A DNA stretch of 48,152 bases from Clostridia bacterium. Its GTDB lineage: Bacteria > Bacillota > Clostridia > Oscillospirales > Acutalibacteraceae. Shown in pieces: positions 8,191 to 17,069 of this stretch. The notes beneath the pieces were generated by a model. The model was not told where the DNA came from, did no database searches, and saw only the letters and a list, made by a program, of their open reading frames with translations. A program made the position numbers and the translations under genes. Location of the stretch: assembly GCA_024692685.1 (NCBI GenBank), contig JAILMJ010000050.1:1-48152 (forward strand). The letters run 5' to 3'. Positions within the stretch are counted from its first letter, which is position 1, and every line of letters starts with the position of its first letter.

Positions 8191-10827
8191 ATGGAATGGA
8201 TGGGACTAAACGAAATAAGAGAAAAATATCTTGAGTTTTTTGAATCAAAAGGGCACCTGAGGCTACCGAGTTTTTCTCTTGTTCCGAATGAAGACAAAAG
8301 TCTTTTGCTTATCAATGCGGGTATGGCACCGCTGAAAAAATACTTTACCGGTGAAATGACGCCTCCCTGTAAAAGGGTGACTACCTGTCAGAAGTGCATA
8401 CGCACTCCGGATATTGAAAGAGTCGGAATTACCGCCCGTCACGGAACCTATTTTGAAATGCTCGGCAACTTCTCGTTCGGGGACTATTTCAAGCACGAAG
8501 CAGCTGCCTGGGCATGGGAATTCTGCACCAAAGTGATGGATATGCCGGTTGACCGTCTTTATGTCACCGTATATGAGGAAGACGATGAAGCCTACGATAT
8601 GTGGATAAATGAGATAGGTGTAGATCCTTCTCACGTTTCCCGTCTCGGAAAAGAAGATAATTTCTGGGAGCACGGCGCAGGTCCCTGCGGTCCATGTTCC
8701 GAGTTATACTTCGACAGAGGCGAAAAGTACGGCTGCGGCAAACCCGATTGCAAGGTCGGCTGTGACTGTGACAGATACACCGAGTTCTGGAACCTTGTTT
8801 TCACTCAGTTTGAAAACGACGGCAATAATAATTATACGAAGCTGAAAAGCTGTAATATAGACACGGGAATGGGTCTTGAAAGACTCGCCTGCATAATGCA
8901 GAATGTTGACAATCTCTTTGAGGTTGATACCGTTCAGAATATCATGAAGCATGTCATTGATATCTCGGGTATGAAATATCACGAAAATGAAAAGAACGAT
9001 ATTTCTCTCAGGGTTATCACCGACCATATCAGAAGTTCTACATTTATGATAGGCGACGGCGTTATGCCCTCGAATGAAGGCAGAGGCTATGTTTTGAGAA
9101 GGCTTCTCAGAAGAGCGGCGCGCCACGGCCGTTTACTCGGTATTGATGAGCCTTTCCTTTACAAAGTCAGCGAAACCGTTATCAGAGAAAATGAAAACGC
9201 CTATCCCAACCTTGTGGAAAAGCACGACCTTATTGTAAAGGTCATAAAGGCAGAGGAAGAGAATTTCAATAAGACCATAGATACCGGTATCGTTCTTCTT
9301 GAAGAACTCATTTCGTCAAACAAAACAAATGTGATTTCGGGCGCAGATGCATTCAGACTGCAGGATACCTTCGGCTTCCCCATCGACCTTACCAAAGAAC
9401 TCCTCGCCGAGAAGGGCATGAGTGTTGATATGGATGAGTATAGAAGGCTGTATGCCGAGAGCAGAGCGGCTGCAAGAGCGGCGCGGAAAGATGCGGGCGC
9501 CGAGGCTTGGAAAGGCACCAATACTGTTTTAAAAGACATACCGGCGACGGAGTTTCTCGGCTATACGGATGATAAATGCGAGTCAGCTGTTCTTGCCGTA
9601 GTGGCGGACGGAGAAAAGGCGGACATCATTTCCGGCGGCTCGGAGGGCATTGTTATTCTTGATAAAACCGTGTTTTACGGTGAAAGCGGCGGTCAGGCAG
9701 GCGACAGTGGCATAATCACAGCCGGCAATTCCGTGTTTAAAGTTGAGAAGACAGAGAAAACAGCAGGCGGAATTGTTCTTCACTTCGGCAAACTTGTTGA
9801 GGGCGATTTGCTTTCCGCAGGTGACACAGTCAGTGCGGAAATTGATATACCGAAACGCCGCGCAACGGCAAGAAACCACACTGCCGCACACCTTCTTCAG
9901 GCGGCCCTCAGAGAAATTCTCGGCACCCATGTCGAGCAGGCAGGTCAGCTCGTCAACGAAAAGGCAGTCAGATTTGACTTTACTCATTTCTCCGCCCTTA
10001 CTGCCGATGAATTAAAGGCAATAGAGGAAAGGGTCAATGAGGTAATTCTTTCCGCAACCGCCGTAAATGTTTCGGAAATGCCCATAGATGAGGCAAAAAA
10101 ACTTGGAGCGATGGCCCTTTTCGGGGAGAAATACGGAAAAATTGTCAGAGTTGTCAGAGTGGGTGATTTCTCGATTGAACTCTGCGGAGGAACTCATGTG
10201 GCAAATACCGGAAATATAGGACTTTTCAAAATTATATCCGAAACTTCCGCTGCCGCGGGTATCCGCAGAATAGAGGGTATCACAGGCTTTGGTATTTCCG
10301 AATATATGGCTCATAATGACGGCTTGATCAGAGCGACTGCTTCCGCACTTAAAACCGCAAATGCAAACGACATTGAAAAAAGAGCGGTTGCGGTTATGAA
10401 TGAACTTAAAGCGGACGAAAAGGAAATCGAAAGACTCAGAGCGGAGCTTTCATCAATTAAAACCGGTAATCTTATGGATGACGCTGTTGAGATCGGGGCG
10501 GTCAGACTTGCAAAGATAAAGACAGACGGTATTTTGCCGAATGAACTCAGGAATATGTGCGACAAGGCTAAGGACAGCGGAAATCTTGTAGTGTTTGCCT
10601 GCGGTATCAACCCCGAAAGAACCGGTGCCAATTTTGCCTGTGCGTGCGGTAAGGATGCAATCTCAGCCGGGTTGCACGCCGGAAATCTCGTTAAAGCCAT
10701 CGCCTCTGTTGCAGGCGGTTCGGGCGGAGGAAGACCAGACAGCGCCATGGCAGGAACAAAAGTTCTTGATAAAATAGATGAAGCAATGAATGCCGTTGAA
10801 GAAACGGTTAAAAATATGCTGAAGTGA
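8191..10827 (+). CDS. alaS: Alanine-tRNA ligase
   Basis: A full-length alanyl-tRNA synthetase of 878 residues (the family is about 875), charging tRNA-Ala with alanine in the cytoplasm. The class II catalytic core is at the N-terminus (LPSFSLVPNEDKSLLLINAGM, the RHGTYFEMLGNFSFGDY region, GMGLERLACIMQ). The editing domain carries HTAAH (HxxxH) and CGGTH metal motifs that clear mischarged Ser or Gly. The C-terminal DHHA1 domain has the GGSGGGRPDSAMAG motif. The frame is open further upstream, but the ATG at 8191 follows GGAGG (8178-8182) at 8 bases, lies after the T-box terminator and gives the usual MEWMGLNEIREKYLEFF start. It is the first gene after an alanine T-box and nine bases precede the next gene. 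Confidence 0.98.
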   Translation: MEWMGLNEIREKYLEFFESKGHLRLPSFSLVPNEDKSLLLINAGMAPLKKYFTGEMTPPCKRVTTCQKCIRTPDIERVGITARHGTYFEMLGNFSFGDYFKHEAAAWAWEFCTKVMDMPVDRLYVTVYEEDDEAYDMWINEIGVDPSHVSRLGKEDNFWEHGAGPCGPCSELYFDRGEKYGCGKPDCKVGCDCDRYTEFWNLVFTQFENDGNNNYTKLKSCNIDTGMGLERLACIMQNVDNLFEVDTVQNIMKHVIDISGMKYHENEKNDISLRVITDHIRSSTFMIGDGVMPSNEGRGYVLRRLLRRAARHGRLLGIDEPFLYKVSETVIRENENAYPNLVEKHDLIVKVIKAEEENFNKTIDTGIVLLEELISSNKTNVISGADAFRLQDTFGFPIDLTKELLAEKGMSVDMDEYRRLYAESRAAARAARKDAGAEAWKGTNTVLKDIPATEFLGYTDDKCESAVLAVVADGEKADIISGGSEGIVILDKTVFYGESGGQAGDSGIITAGNSVFKVEKTEKTAGGIVLHFGKLVEGDLLSAGDTVSAEIDIPKRRATARNHTAAHLLQAALREILGTHVEQAGQLVNEKAVRFDFTHFSALTADELKAIEERVNEVILSATAVNVSEMPIDEAKKLGAMALFGEKYGKIVRVVRVGDFSIELCGGTHVANTGNIGLFKIISETSAAAGIRRIEGITGFGISEYMAHNDGLIRATASALKTANANDIEKRAVAVMNELKADEKEIERLRAELSSIKTGNLMDDAVEIGAVRLAKIKTDGILPNELRNMCDKAKDSGNLVVFACGINPERTGANFACACGKDAISAGLHAGNLVKAIASVAGGSGGGRPDSAMAGTKVLDKIDEAMNAVEETVKNMLK

Positions 10828-10836
10828 GGTAATAAA

Positions 10837-11175
10837 ATGGATTGTTTATTCTGTAAAATTGCAGCAGGTGAAATACCCTCAACAAAGGTTTATGAAGACG
10901 ATACGGTATACGCTTTCAACGACATTGACCCTCAGGCTCCGGTGCATATCCTCATAATTCCCAAGGAGCATATTTCCTCTGCGGCGCAGATAGATGAGAA
11001 AAACAGCGCCGTTGTTGCCCATATTTTTGAGGTTGCCGCCTCTCTTGCAAAGGAGAAGGGCCTTGAAGAAGGGTTCAGAATTGTTACAAACTGCGGTGAA
11101 AGCGCCGGTCAGTCCGTACATCACCTTCACTTCCATCTTATGGGCGGGCGCAATTTTGCCTGGCCGGCAGGCTGA
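10837..11175 (+). CDS. HIT-family nucleotide hydrolase (HinT-like)
   Basis: A 112-residue histidine-triad protein. The active-site motif QSVHHLHFHLMGGR near the C-terminus has the HxHxH signature of HinT-type purine nucleoside phosphoramidases, which cleave AMP-lysine or aminoacyl-AMP-type P-N bonds. The N-terminal CLFCKIAAGEIPSTKVYED is also typical. Its position nine bases after alaS fits the proposed role of HinT on aminoacyl-adenylates, although that link is inference. GAGGT just upstream supports the ATG. Confidence 0.93.
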   Translation: MDCLFCKIAAGEIPSTKVYEDDTVYAFNDIDPQAPVHILIIPKEHISSAAQIDEKNSAVVAHIFEVAASLAKEKGLEEGFRIVTNCGESAGQSVHHLHFHLMGGRNFAWPAG

Positions 11176-11206
11176 TGGAAGACTAAATGTTTTCCGGAGG
11201 ATAAAT

Positions 11207-11746
11207 ATGGATAAATATTACACTGTTGATATAGCAGGTATGAAAAGAGACCTGCTCAGATGCTCTTTGAATGAACATCTTGATATAGCTGCGTTTATCA
11301 TATTCGGTGATGTTGAGCTGACTGTTCACGCCGCAAAGGAATTGATTAAGAAATTGCCTGACTTTGATTTTATAGTCACACCTGAGGCAAAGAGCATCCC
11401 GCTTGCCTATGAGATGTCGAGGCAGAGCGGAAAAAAGTATTTTGTTGCCCGCAAAAAGGCTAAGGTTTATATGAAAGACCCCGTAACGGTCAATGTTAAC
11501 TCAATCACCACAAAAGGTACTCAGACGCTTATACTTGACGGTGTTGACGGTGAGCAGATGCGCGGCAAAAGAATAGTTATACTCGATGACGTTATCAGTA
11601 CAGGCGAGTCTCTGCGCGCCGTTGAAGAGCTTGTTAAAAAGTTCGATTGCGAAGTAGTGGCAAAGGCCGCTGTTCTGGCGGAAGGGGACGCATACAATAG
11701 AGACGATATAACCGTACTTGGGTATATTCCTCTGATAGAAAAATAA
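11207..11746 (+). CDS. Purine-type phosphoribosyltransferase
   Basis: A 179-residue type I phosphoribosyltransferase. The PRPP-binding motif is VILDDVISTGESL, and the rest aligns with adenine phosphoribosyltransferase-like proteins (PDFDFIVTPEAKSIPLAYEMS, a basic YFVARKKAKVYMKDP hood region). It likely transfers ribose-phosphate from PRPP to a purine base, adenine or xanthine; the substrate is not certain. An open frame extends upstream to 10994, but the ATG at 11207 follows CCGGAGGA (11195-11202) and gives the family-like N-terminus, so the longer form overlapping the HIT gene is rejected. Confidence 0.88.
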   Translation: MDKYYTVDIAGMKRDLLRCSLNEHLDIAAFIIFGDVELTVHAAKELIKKLPDFDFIVTPEAKSIPLAYEMSRQSGKKYFVARKKAKVYMKDPVTVNVNSITTKGTQTLILDGVDGEQMRGKRIVILDDVISTGESLRAVEELVKKFDCEVVAKAAVLAEGDAYNRDDITVLGYIPLIEK

Positions 11747-11776
11747 TCCTGTTTTATACGGGTAGGTGGTGACTTT

Positions 11777-13981
11777 ATGCCGCGACCGTTTGCGTTGACA
11801 GGGCTTACGGTTTTCTTTGTTCTTTCCGTATTGAATAATGCCGGCCGCTCAGCAGCTGCAGTTTGCGCCGTGTTGTTTGCCGTTGCGTTTTTCGTGACCG
11901 CGCTGTTTAAGAAACTGAGACCGTACAGGGTGTTTTCGGTTGTTTTTGCAAGCGCTGCCGCAGCCTGTCTTTTGCTTACCTGTGTCAATGAATTCTATTA
12001 CTATCCTTTGCTTTCAATGAGCGATAAAGAATATGATGCGCAGATACTCATAACGTCGGAGCCTGAGTTGAAATACGGAAACTGGTACAGCGAGGCGAAA
12101 GTTCAGACAGCCGGCGGCAGGAAAGCAAGCATAAATATAAGACTGATGTCTGCGACTTCACCTTCATGGGAAGCTTATGACACGGTCAGCGGCAAGTTCC
12201 GCTTTTATTCTCTGGGTCAGGCTTCGGACGATCTTCTCGCTTCATATAAGGCTGACGACAGATTCCTCGGAGCTTACCCGGTTAACAATCCTGTTGTTAA
12301 TGAAGGCGCAGGGCAGAATCATCCGGGTTTCCTTCTTTTGAAGTTCCGCAACTCAATAAGGCGTTCGGTTATGAAGATGCTGCCTAATGATCTGGGTGCT
12401 CTTGTTCTTGCTCTTCTAATAGGGGACAGAAGCCGGATGTCATTCACACTGTCGGAGAATCTTAGAGCAAGCGGAGTTACACATCTGGTCTGTGTTTCCG
12501 GTTTTCATCTCGCGCTCTGGGCGTCATTGTTTCTCTTTATCTTCAGAAAACTCAAAGTACCCGTAAAGGCGGCAAATCTGATTACCTGCTTTCCGGTTAT
12601 TCTCTTTATGGGTATAGCAGGTATGGGGTATTCGGTTATAAGGTCCGGCATAATGATGCTGCTTTATCTTGTTTCCGGAGTAGTCTCCAGAAAGACGGAT
12701 TCCCTTAATTCTCTGGGCATAGCGATAACGTTGATTGCCTGTTTGAATCCCTATTCAATGGGTGCGGTAGGGCTGCAGCTTTCTGTGCTGTCCACACTCG
12801 GCATTATTGTTTATTCCGAAAAGGTTTCGGAGAAAATGAAGCGGTTTTTTGAAGAAAAACATATTACCGGGAGACTCAGAAAGCCGATAGATGCGGTGAT
12901 TATAACCTGTGTGGCCGTATTATTTGTAATGCCGGTCACCATAAGTGTTTACAGGTCGTTTTCCGTTGCGGTTTTTCCGGCGAATCTTCTTATCATCTGG
13001 GCTGCCCAGGCGTGTATGATACTTGCTCTTCCCGGAGTTCTGATTTCGTATTTTTTCCCTGCCGTTTTCAACCTTCCGGGTTTGCTTTGCGGACTCCTTG
13101 CAAAGTATATTATTAAGGTTACGGAATTGTTTTCAAATGGCTCTTTCTCCGTTTTACACGTTTCCGAAAAAGAAAGCTATATGATTCTGATCGGAGTTTT
13201 TATGATTTGCGCATTAACAGCATTTATGACATTAACGGGGAAAAAGGTGATACTGCCTGCTGTTGCTGTTGTTTCGGCATTTTTCGTTTCTTCTGCCGTG
13301 TTTTATTCTGTTGCGGATAAGAGGCAGACCGCATTGCGTATTTTTGATACGGGAAACGGGTGCAGTGTACTTGTTTCATATAAAGGGAAAAATATTATGG
13401 CAAGTTGCGGCGGAGACAGTTTTTCGGGAGCCTATGAAATAAGGGAAAGTATTGATTACACCGGCGGCAAACCTGACGCTGTAATTATTTACGGTACAGA
13501 CGAACGTTATTCGGCTTACGAATATGCTATTTTCTCCCGATATTCAGCCGGAAAAATATATTGCAGCGCCGATGATTTGTTTACGCGCACTCTCTTTTCC
13601 CGCTGTGAGTTTCATACCCTGACAGAGGAAATTTCAGAGGGAGAAATAAAGATTGAGAATTACACGGATGAGGACGGAAATATATGTTCGGCTGTTGAAA
13701 CCCCGGATATTTATGCCCTTATTTATGCGGATCCGGGTTTTGATTTCTCGCTTTTACCCGGCAGGGCACGGGAAGCCGACCTTGTTGTTTCTGTGGGAGG
13801 TTATCCGGCTTCATTTGCTTTTGATAATATTAAGCTTATGGTTATTCAGGCAGGCGGAAGAGCCGGTTATGATATCCAGCAAAGCCTCGTTTCCGCAGGT
13901 ATACCCGCAGTAGCAACCGCCGACAGCGGCAACATACTTGTCAGAGCGGATGATGGCAGAATAACCGCAGAGAGATACTGA
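11777..13981 (+). CDS. comEC: ComEC/Rec2-type DNA uptake channel with degenerate C-terminal domain
   Basis: A 734-residue polytopic membrane protein. After N-terminal helices and a DUF4131-like extracellular part it has the ComEC core (ALLIGDRSRMSFTLSENLR near 213-231, then VTHLVCVSGFHLALW near 234) and several further membrane helices. In competence, ComEC moves single-stranded DNA across the membrane. The C-terminal region from about residue 517 begins like the metallo-beta-lactamase-like domain (RIFDTGNGCSVLVS in place of DVGQGDAILI). However, the HxHxDH metal motif is missing: the expected place reads AVIIYGTDERYSAYEYA near 568. The domain is probably inactive as a nuclease. The ATG follows a GGTGGTGA ribosome site. 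It is within the alaS-ispF run. Confidence 0.9.
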   Translation: MPRPFALTGLTVFFVLSVLNNAGRSAAAVCAVLFAVAFFVTALFKKLRPYRVFSVVFASAAAACLLLTCVNEFYYYPLLSMSDKEYDAQILITSEPELKYGNWYSEAKVQTAGGRKASINIRLMSATSPSWEAYDTVSGKFRFYSLGQASDDLLASYKADDRFLGAYPVNNPVVNEGAGQNHPGFLLLKFRNSIRRSVMKMLPNDLGALVLALLIGDRSRMSFTLSENLRASGVTHLVCVSGFHLALWASLFLFIFRKLKVPVKAANLITCFPVILFMGIAGMGYSVIRSGIMMLLYLVSGVVSRKTDSLNSLGIAITLIACLNPYSMGAVGLQLSVLSTLGIIVYSEKVSEKMKRFFEEKHITGRLRKPIDAVIITCVAVLFVMPVTISVYRSFSVAVFPANLLIIWAAQACMILALPGVLISYFFPAVFNLPGLLCGLLAKYIIKVTELFSNGSFSVLHVSEKESYMILIGVFMICALTAFMTLTGKKVILPAVAVVSAFFVSSAVFYSVADKRQTALRIFDTGNGCSVLVSYKGKNIMASCGGDSFSGAYEIRESIDYTGGKPDAVIIYGTDERYSAYEYAIFSRYSAGKIYCSADDLFTRTLFSRCEFHTLTEEISEGEIKIENYTDEDGNICSAVETPDIYALIYADPGFDFSLLPGRAREADLVVSVGGYPASFAFDNIKLMVIQAGGRAGYDIQQSLVSAGIPAVATADSGNILVRADDGRITAERY

Positions 13982-13996
13982 TACGGAGGTGATGAA

Positions 13997-15022
13997 ATGC
14001 CTGAAATCACAGAGACTGATCTGAGAAACAGAATAAAAAGCTCGCCTTGCGGAGCATATCTCATTTACGGCAGCGATAACTATTTTGTAAGATACTATAC
14101 CGGCAAGCTGATTGACGCGGCAGTCGGCAAAGACTTCAGGGATTTCAATCTGCACGTATTTGACGGCGACAGTGCCGATTTATCGGAGATTTATGACACT
14201 TGCGTAGCTGTGCCTATGATGGCGGAAAGCAAATGTGTTCTTGTGAAAGATTATAACGACGATGAGGAAGACGACTTCCCCGCCGAAGCGATTGAAATGA
14301 TATTAAAAGACAATCCGGAGGATAATTGCCTGATTTTCAGTTTCTATGCTTCCGATCCTTCAAAAAAAATGCTTAATAGTCTTTCAAAGCTTTTTAAAAA
14401 ATACGGTCAAGTAATAAAATTCGAGAAGAAAACAACAGCTGAACTGGTAAAATCGGCCGAGAAAATGGCGCAGAAAAACGGCAAATCATTCGGCAGAGGA
14501 GTTGCCGAATATTTTGTGAATTGTGTGGGTGATGACCTCAATCTTCTTATAAATGAGATTTCCAAGCTCTTCGCATATTCCGGCGAGGTGATTGAACGCA
14601 AAGATGTTGACGCCGTATGCACAAGAAGCCTTAACTTTAAAGTCTTTGATATGGTCGGCGACATTGTTAACGGACGTTTTGACTCCGGTTTTCACCGTCT
14701 TTCACAGCTTTTTGAAAAGAGGGAAGACGAGCATATGATTCTGGGCGCTCTAATATCGCAATATGCGGATTTATACAGAATCAAAGCGACAAAAGCGAGC
14801 GGAAACAGTTTGAAAGATCTCACTGACGCCTATCCGTCATTAAGCGCAAGAATGTGGTCCCTCCAGAAGTCTCAAAGAAACGCGGAAAAGATGAGCTTTG
14901 AGCAGCTGAAAGAGAGCCTTGAAATTCTCTCCCGGGCTGATAAAGCCATTAAAAATACGGCCGGAGACAAACGGCAGATACTTGAGCAAGCACTTGTAAA
15001 TCTGGCGAAAGCCGGAAGGTGA
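13997..15022 (+). CDS. holA: DNA polymerase III delta subunit
   Basis: A 341-residue HolA protein, the clamp-loader subunit that opens the beta clamp. The N-terminal GAYLIYGSDNYFVRYYTGKL is the degenerate P-loop region seen in delta subunits, followed by the AAA-like lid helices and the C-terminal collar (SFEQLKESLEILSRADKAIKN region, ending LEQALVNLAKAG). The length is typical. GGAGGTGAT seven bases before the ATG is a near-perfect ribosome site. The usual neighbour is comEC in many Firmicutes, as here. Confidence 0.93.
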   Translation: MPEITETDLRNRIKSSPCGAYLIYGSDNYFVRYYTGKLIDAAVGKDFRDFNLHVFDGDSADLSEIYDTCVAVPMMAESKCVLVKDYNDDEEDDFPAEAIEMILKDNPEDNCLIFSFYASDPSKKMLNSLSKLFKKYGQVIKFEKKTTAELVKSAEKMAQKNGKSFGRGVAEYFVNCVGDDLNLLINEISKLFAYSGEVIERKDVDAVCTRSLNFKVFDMVGDIVNGRFDSGFHRLSQLFEKREDEHMILGALISQYADLYRIKATKASGNSLKDLTDAYPSLSARMWSLQKSQRNAEKMSFEQLKESLEILSRADKAIKNTAGDKRQILEQALVNLAKAGR

Positions 15023-15026
15023 ATAT

Positions 15027-15620
15027 ATGATAAAAATTAAGCAGGCTGTTATTGTCGAAGGAAAATACGACAAGATAAAGCTTTCAAATATTGTTGACGC
15101 GCCGATAATCCAGACAGACGGTTTCGGTATTTTCAAAGATAAGGAACTCCAGAAAATGATAAGAACACTTGCTGAGAAAAACGGTATTGTCATTATGACA
15201 GACAGCGATTCGGCAGGCTTTAAAATACGTTCATTTATAGGTTCCACAATAGACGGCAAATACATTAAGCACGCCTATATACCGGATATTCTGGGCAAGG
15301 AAAAGAGAAAGACCGAACCCTCAAAGGAGGGCAAACTCGGCGTTGAGGGAGTGCCGGAAAGCGTTATACTTGAAGCACTTGAAAAGGCAGGGGTACTCTG
15401 TGAGAAAGTTGATGAGCCCGAGCGGCCGATAACCAAACTCGATTTGTATAACTTTGGGTTCAGCGGCAAGGCAGACAGTGCCGTAAAGCGGGAAGCTTTG
15501 CTCAGATACTACAATCTGCCTTCACGTCTTACGGTCAATTCGCTCATCGGAGTTTTAAATTGCATAACGACCTATGACGACTTTTTAAAGGATATAGAAG
15601 AAATCTTTCCGGAGGTGTAA
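15027..15620 (+). CDS. rnmV: Ribonuclease M5
   Basis: A 197-residue TOPRIM-domain nuclease that trims the 5S rRNA precursor. The TOPRIM acidic motifs are visible: Glu in AVIVEGKYDKIKL near residue 11 and the DxD pair in IMTDSDSAGFKIR near 57. The C-terminal half with KLGVEGVPESVILEALEKAG is typical of RnmV. It begins four bases after holA. In many Firmicutes rnmV sits next to ksgA; here it sits between holA and ispF. Confidence 0.93.
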   Translation: MIKIKQAVIVEGKYDKIKLSNIVDAPIIQTDGFGIFKDKELQKMIRTLAEKNGIVIMTDSDSAGFKIRSFIGSTIDGKYIKHAYIPDILGKEKRKTEPSKEGKLGVEGVPESVILEALEKAGVLCEKVDEPERPITKLDLYNFGFSGKADSAVKREALLRYYNLPSRLTVNSLIGVLNCITTYDDFLKDIEEIFPEV

Positions 15621-15621
15621 T

Positions 15622-16101
15622 ATGGTCAGAATCGGTCACGGATATGATGTCCACAAACTTGTTCGCGGCAGAAAACTGATTTTGGGCGGAGTTGAAATCG
15701 AGCACGAAAAAGGCCTGCTCGGCCACTCCGATGCCGATGTTCTCACCCATGCCGTCTGTGATGCTCTCCTGGGGGCCGCAGCACTTGGCGACATAGGAAA
15801 GCTCTTTCCCGACAGTGATGAAAAATACAGCGGCGCAGACAGTATCGGATTGCTTAAACAGGTAGTAAAAATATTGAATGACAGCGGTTTTTGCGTTGTC
15901 AATATAGACAGTACCGTGGTTGCCCAAAAGCCGAAACTCAGCGCCTTTACCGATAGTATGAGGGCGAATATTTCCCGTGCCTGCGGCGTTGATATTTCCC
16001 GCGTCAGTGTCAAGGCGACCACAGAGGAAGGCCTCGGCTTCAGCGGTGAAGAAGCCGGAATGGCGGCTCACGCAGTTGCTTTAATTGAAACAACCGATTA
16101 A
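15622..16101 (+). CDS. ispF: 2-C-methyl-D-erythritol 2,4-cyclodiphosphate synthase
   Basis: A 159-residue IspF, the standard length. It closes the cyclodiphosphate ring in the non-mevalonate isoprenoid pathway. Metal ligands are in GHGYDVHKL (Asp9, His11) and LLGHSDADVLTHAVCDALLGA (His43). The ATTEEGLGF segment near the C-terminus is also conserved. The GGAGGTG ribosome site lies in the end of rnmV, whose stop is one base upstream, suggesting coupling. It is the last gene of the run that starts at alaS. Confidence 0.97.
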   Translation: MVRIGHGYDVHKLVRGRKLILGGVEIEHEKGLLGHSDADVLTHAVCDALLGAAALGDIGKLFPDSDEKYSGADSIGLLKQVVKILNDSGFCVVNIDSTVVAQKPKLSAFTDSMRANISRACGVDISRVSVKATTEEGLGFSGEEAGMAAHAVALIETTD

Positions 16102-16127
16102 TTTTTTGTTAACTGTTTTTGTTTTGT

Positions 16128-16156
16128 TTGAAATACGCTTCTTTAAGTGATATTAT
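16128..16156 (+). promoter_or_regulatory. SigmaA-type promoter for cdaA-cdaR
   Basis: TTGAAA (16128-16133) and TATTAT (16151-16156) are separated by 17 bases, in an A/T-rich gap after ispF and 35 bases before the cdaA start. Confidence 0.65.
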
Positions 16157-16190
16157 TAATCTATCAGCTTCCTTGAAGGGACTTTACAGT

Positions 16191-17069
16191 ATGGAAATGT
16201 GGGATAAAATTCTCGGATTGTTCGAGAAAATAAAGTCAATAGATTTCGGCATTTTTGATTTGCTGGACATTCTGCTTGTTACCTTTCTTATCTATGAAGG
16301 CATAAAGATAATCAGGGAAACCAGAGCCGTCCAGATATTCAAGGGCGTCCTGTTAATAGCCCTGTGCTATTTCATAGTTTACACGCTTGATATGCAGGCG
16401 AGTTCCTATATCTTCCGAACGGCGTTCAAGGATATAATCATTTTGGTTATTGTTATTTTCCAGCCGGAGATAAGACAGCTTGTTGAACGTTTGGGCAAGA
16501 GCCGTGTGAGCGTTTCGAGTATATTGCGGCGGGGCTATGACGACGTTCAGAACGAGGAGATTAAAAAGGGTATAATCGAAATCTGCAAAGCAGTTCAGCG
16601 TATGAGTGAAAACAAAACCGGCGCTCTTATAGTCTTTGAGAGAGAAAACCTCCTTAATGACATCGTTTCAACGGGAACAAAACTTGATGCTGAAATATCG
16701 CATGAACTTATAGGGAATATTTTCTTTCCCAACTCTCCGCTCCACGACGGAGCCGTTCTCATCAGAGACGCAAGGGTGACAGCCGCAGGGTGCGTGCTTC
16801 CTCTGACCGACAACAACGACGATGTTTCAAGTGATCTCGGCACAAGGCACAGGGCTGCAATAGGTATGAGTGAAGTGAGCGATTCAATAGTTATTGTCGT
16901 ATCGGAAGAGACCGGGGGTATATCTGTTGCGTCGGGCGGAAAATTGAAAATGAAATACTCAGAGGCGGCTCTGAGGGCGGAACTTATGAGCCTTCTCACC
17001 CGTGACAGTACAGATGAAAACGAAAACGGAAGTATGATAAAAAGGTTATTGAAGGGTAAAAAGAGATGA
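16191..17069 (+). CDS. cdaA: Diadenylate cyclase CdaA (c-di-AMP synthase)
   Basis: A 292-residue membrane-bound DisA_N protein. Three hydrophobic segments lie in the first 92 residues (FDLLDILLVTFLIYE, GVLLIALCYFIVYT, IIILVIVIFQPEI). The catalytic domain has the DGA motif in LHDGAVLIRDARV (Asp186) and the RHR motif in GTRHRAAIGMSE (219-221). It condenses two ATP into c-di-AMP, the essential second messenger for potassium and cell-wall homeostasis. The frame is open upstream, but ATG 16191 follows GAAGGG and gives the short cytoplasmic N-terminus typical of CdaA. It overlaps cdaR by four bases (ATGA). Confidence 0.96.
   Translation: MEMWDKILGLFEKIKSIDFGIFDLLDILLVTFLIYEGIKIIRETRAVQIFKGVLLIALCYFIVYTLDMQASSYIFRTAFKDIIILVIVIFQPEIRQLVERLGKSRVSVSSILRRGYDDVQNEEIKKGIIEICKAVQRMSENKTGALIVFERENLLNDIVSTGTKLDAEISHELIGNIFFPNSPLHDGAVLIRDARVTAAGCVLPLTDNNDDVSSDLGTRHRAAIGMSEVSDSIVIVVSEETGGISVASGGKLKMKYSEAALRAELMSLLTRDSTDENENGSMIKRLLKGKKR

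Noticed and set aside
10994-11206. Upstream extension of the phosphoribosyltransferase
   Set aside because: The extension overlaps the HIT gene in another frame and lacks a ribosome site; ATG 11207 has a good one.
15544-16071. Minus-strand open frame of 175 codons
   Set aside because: It is antisense to rnmV and ispF, both certain genes.
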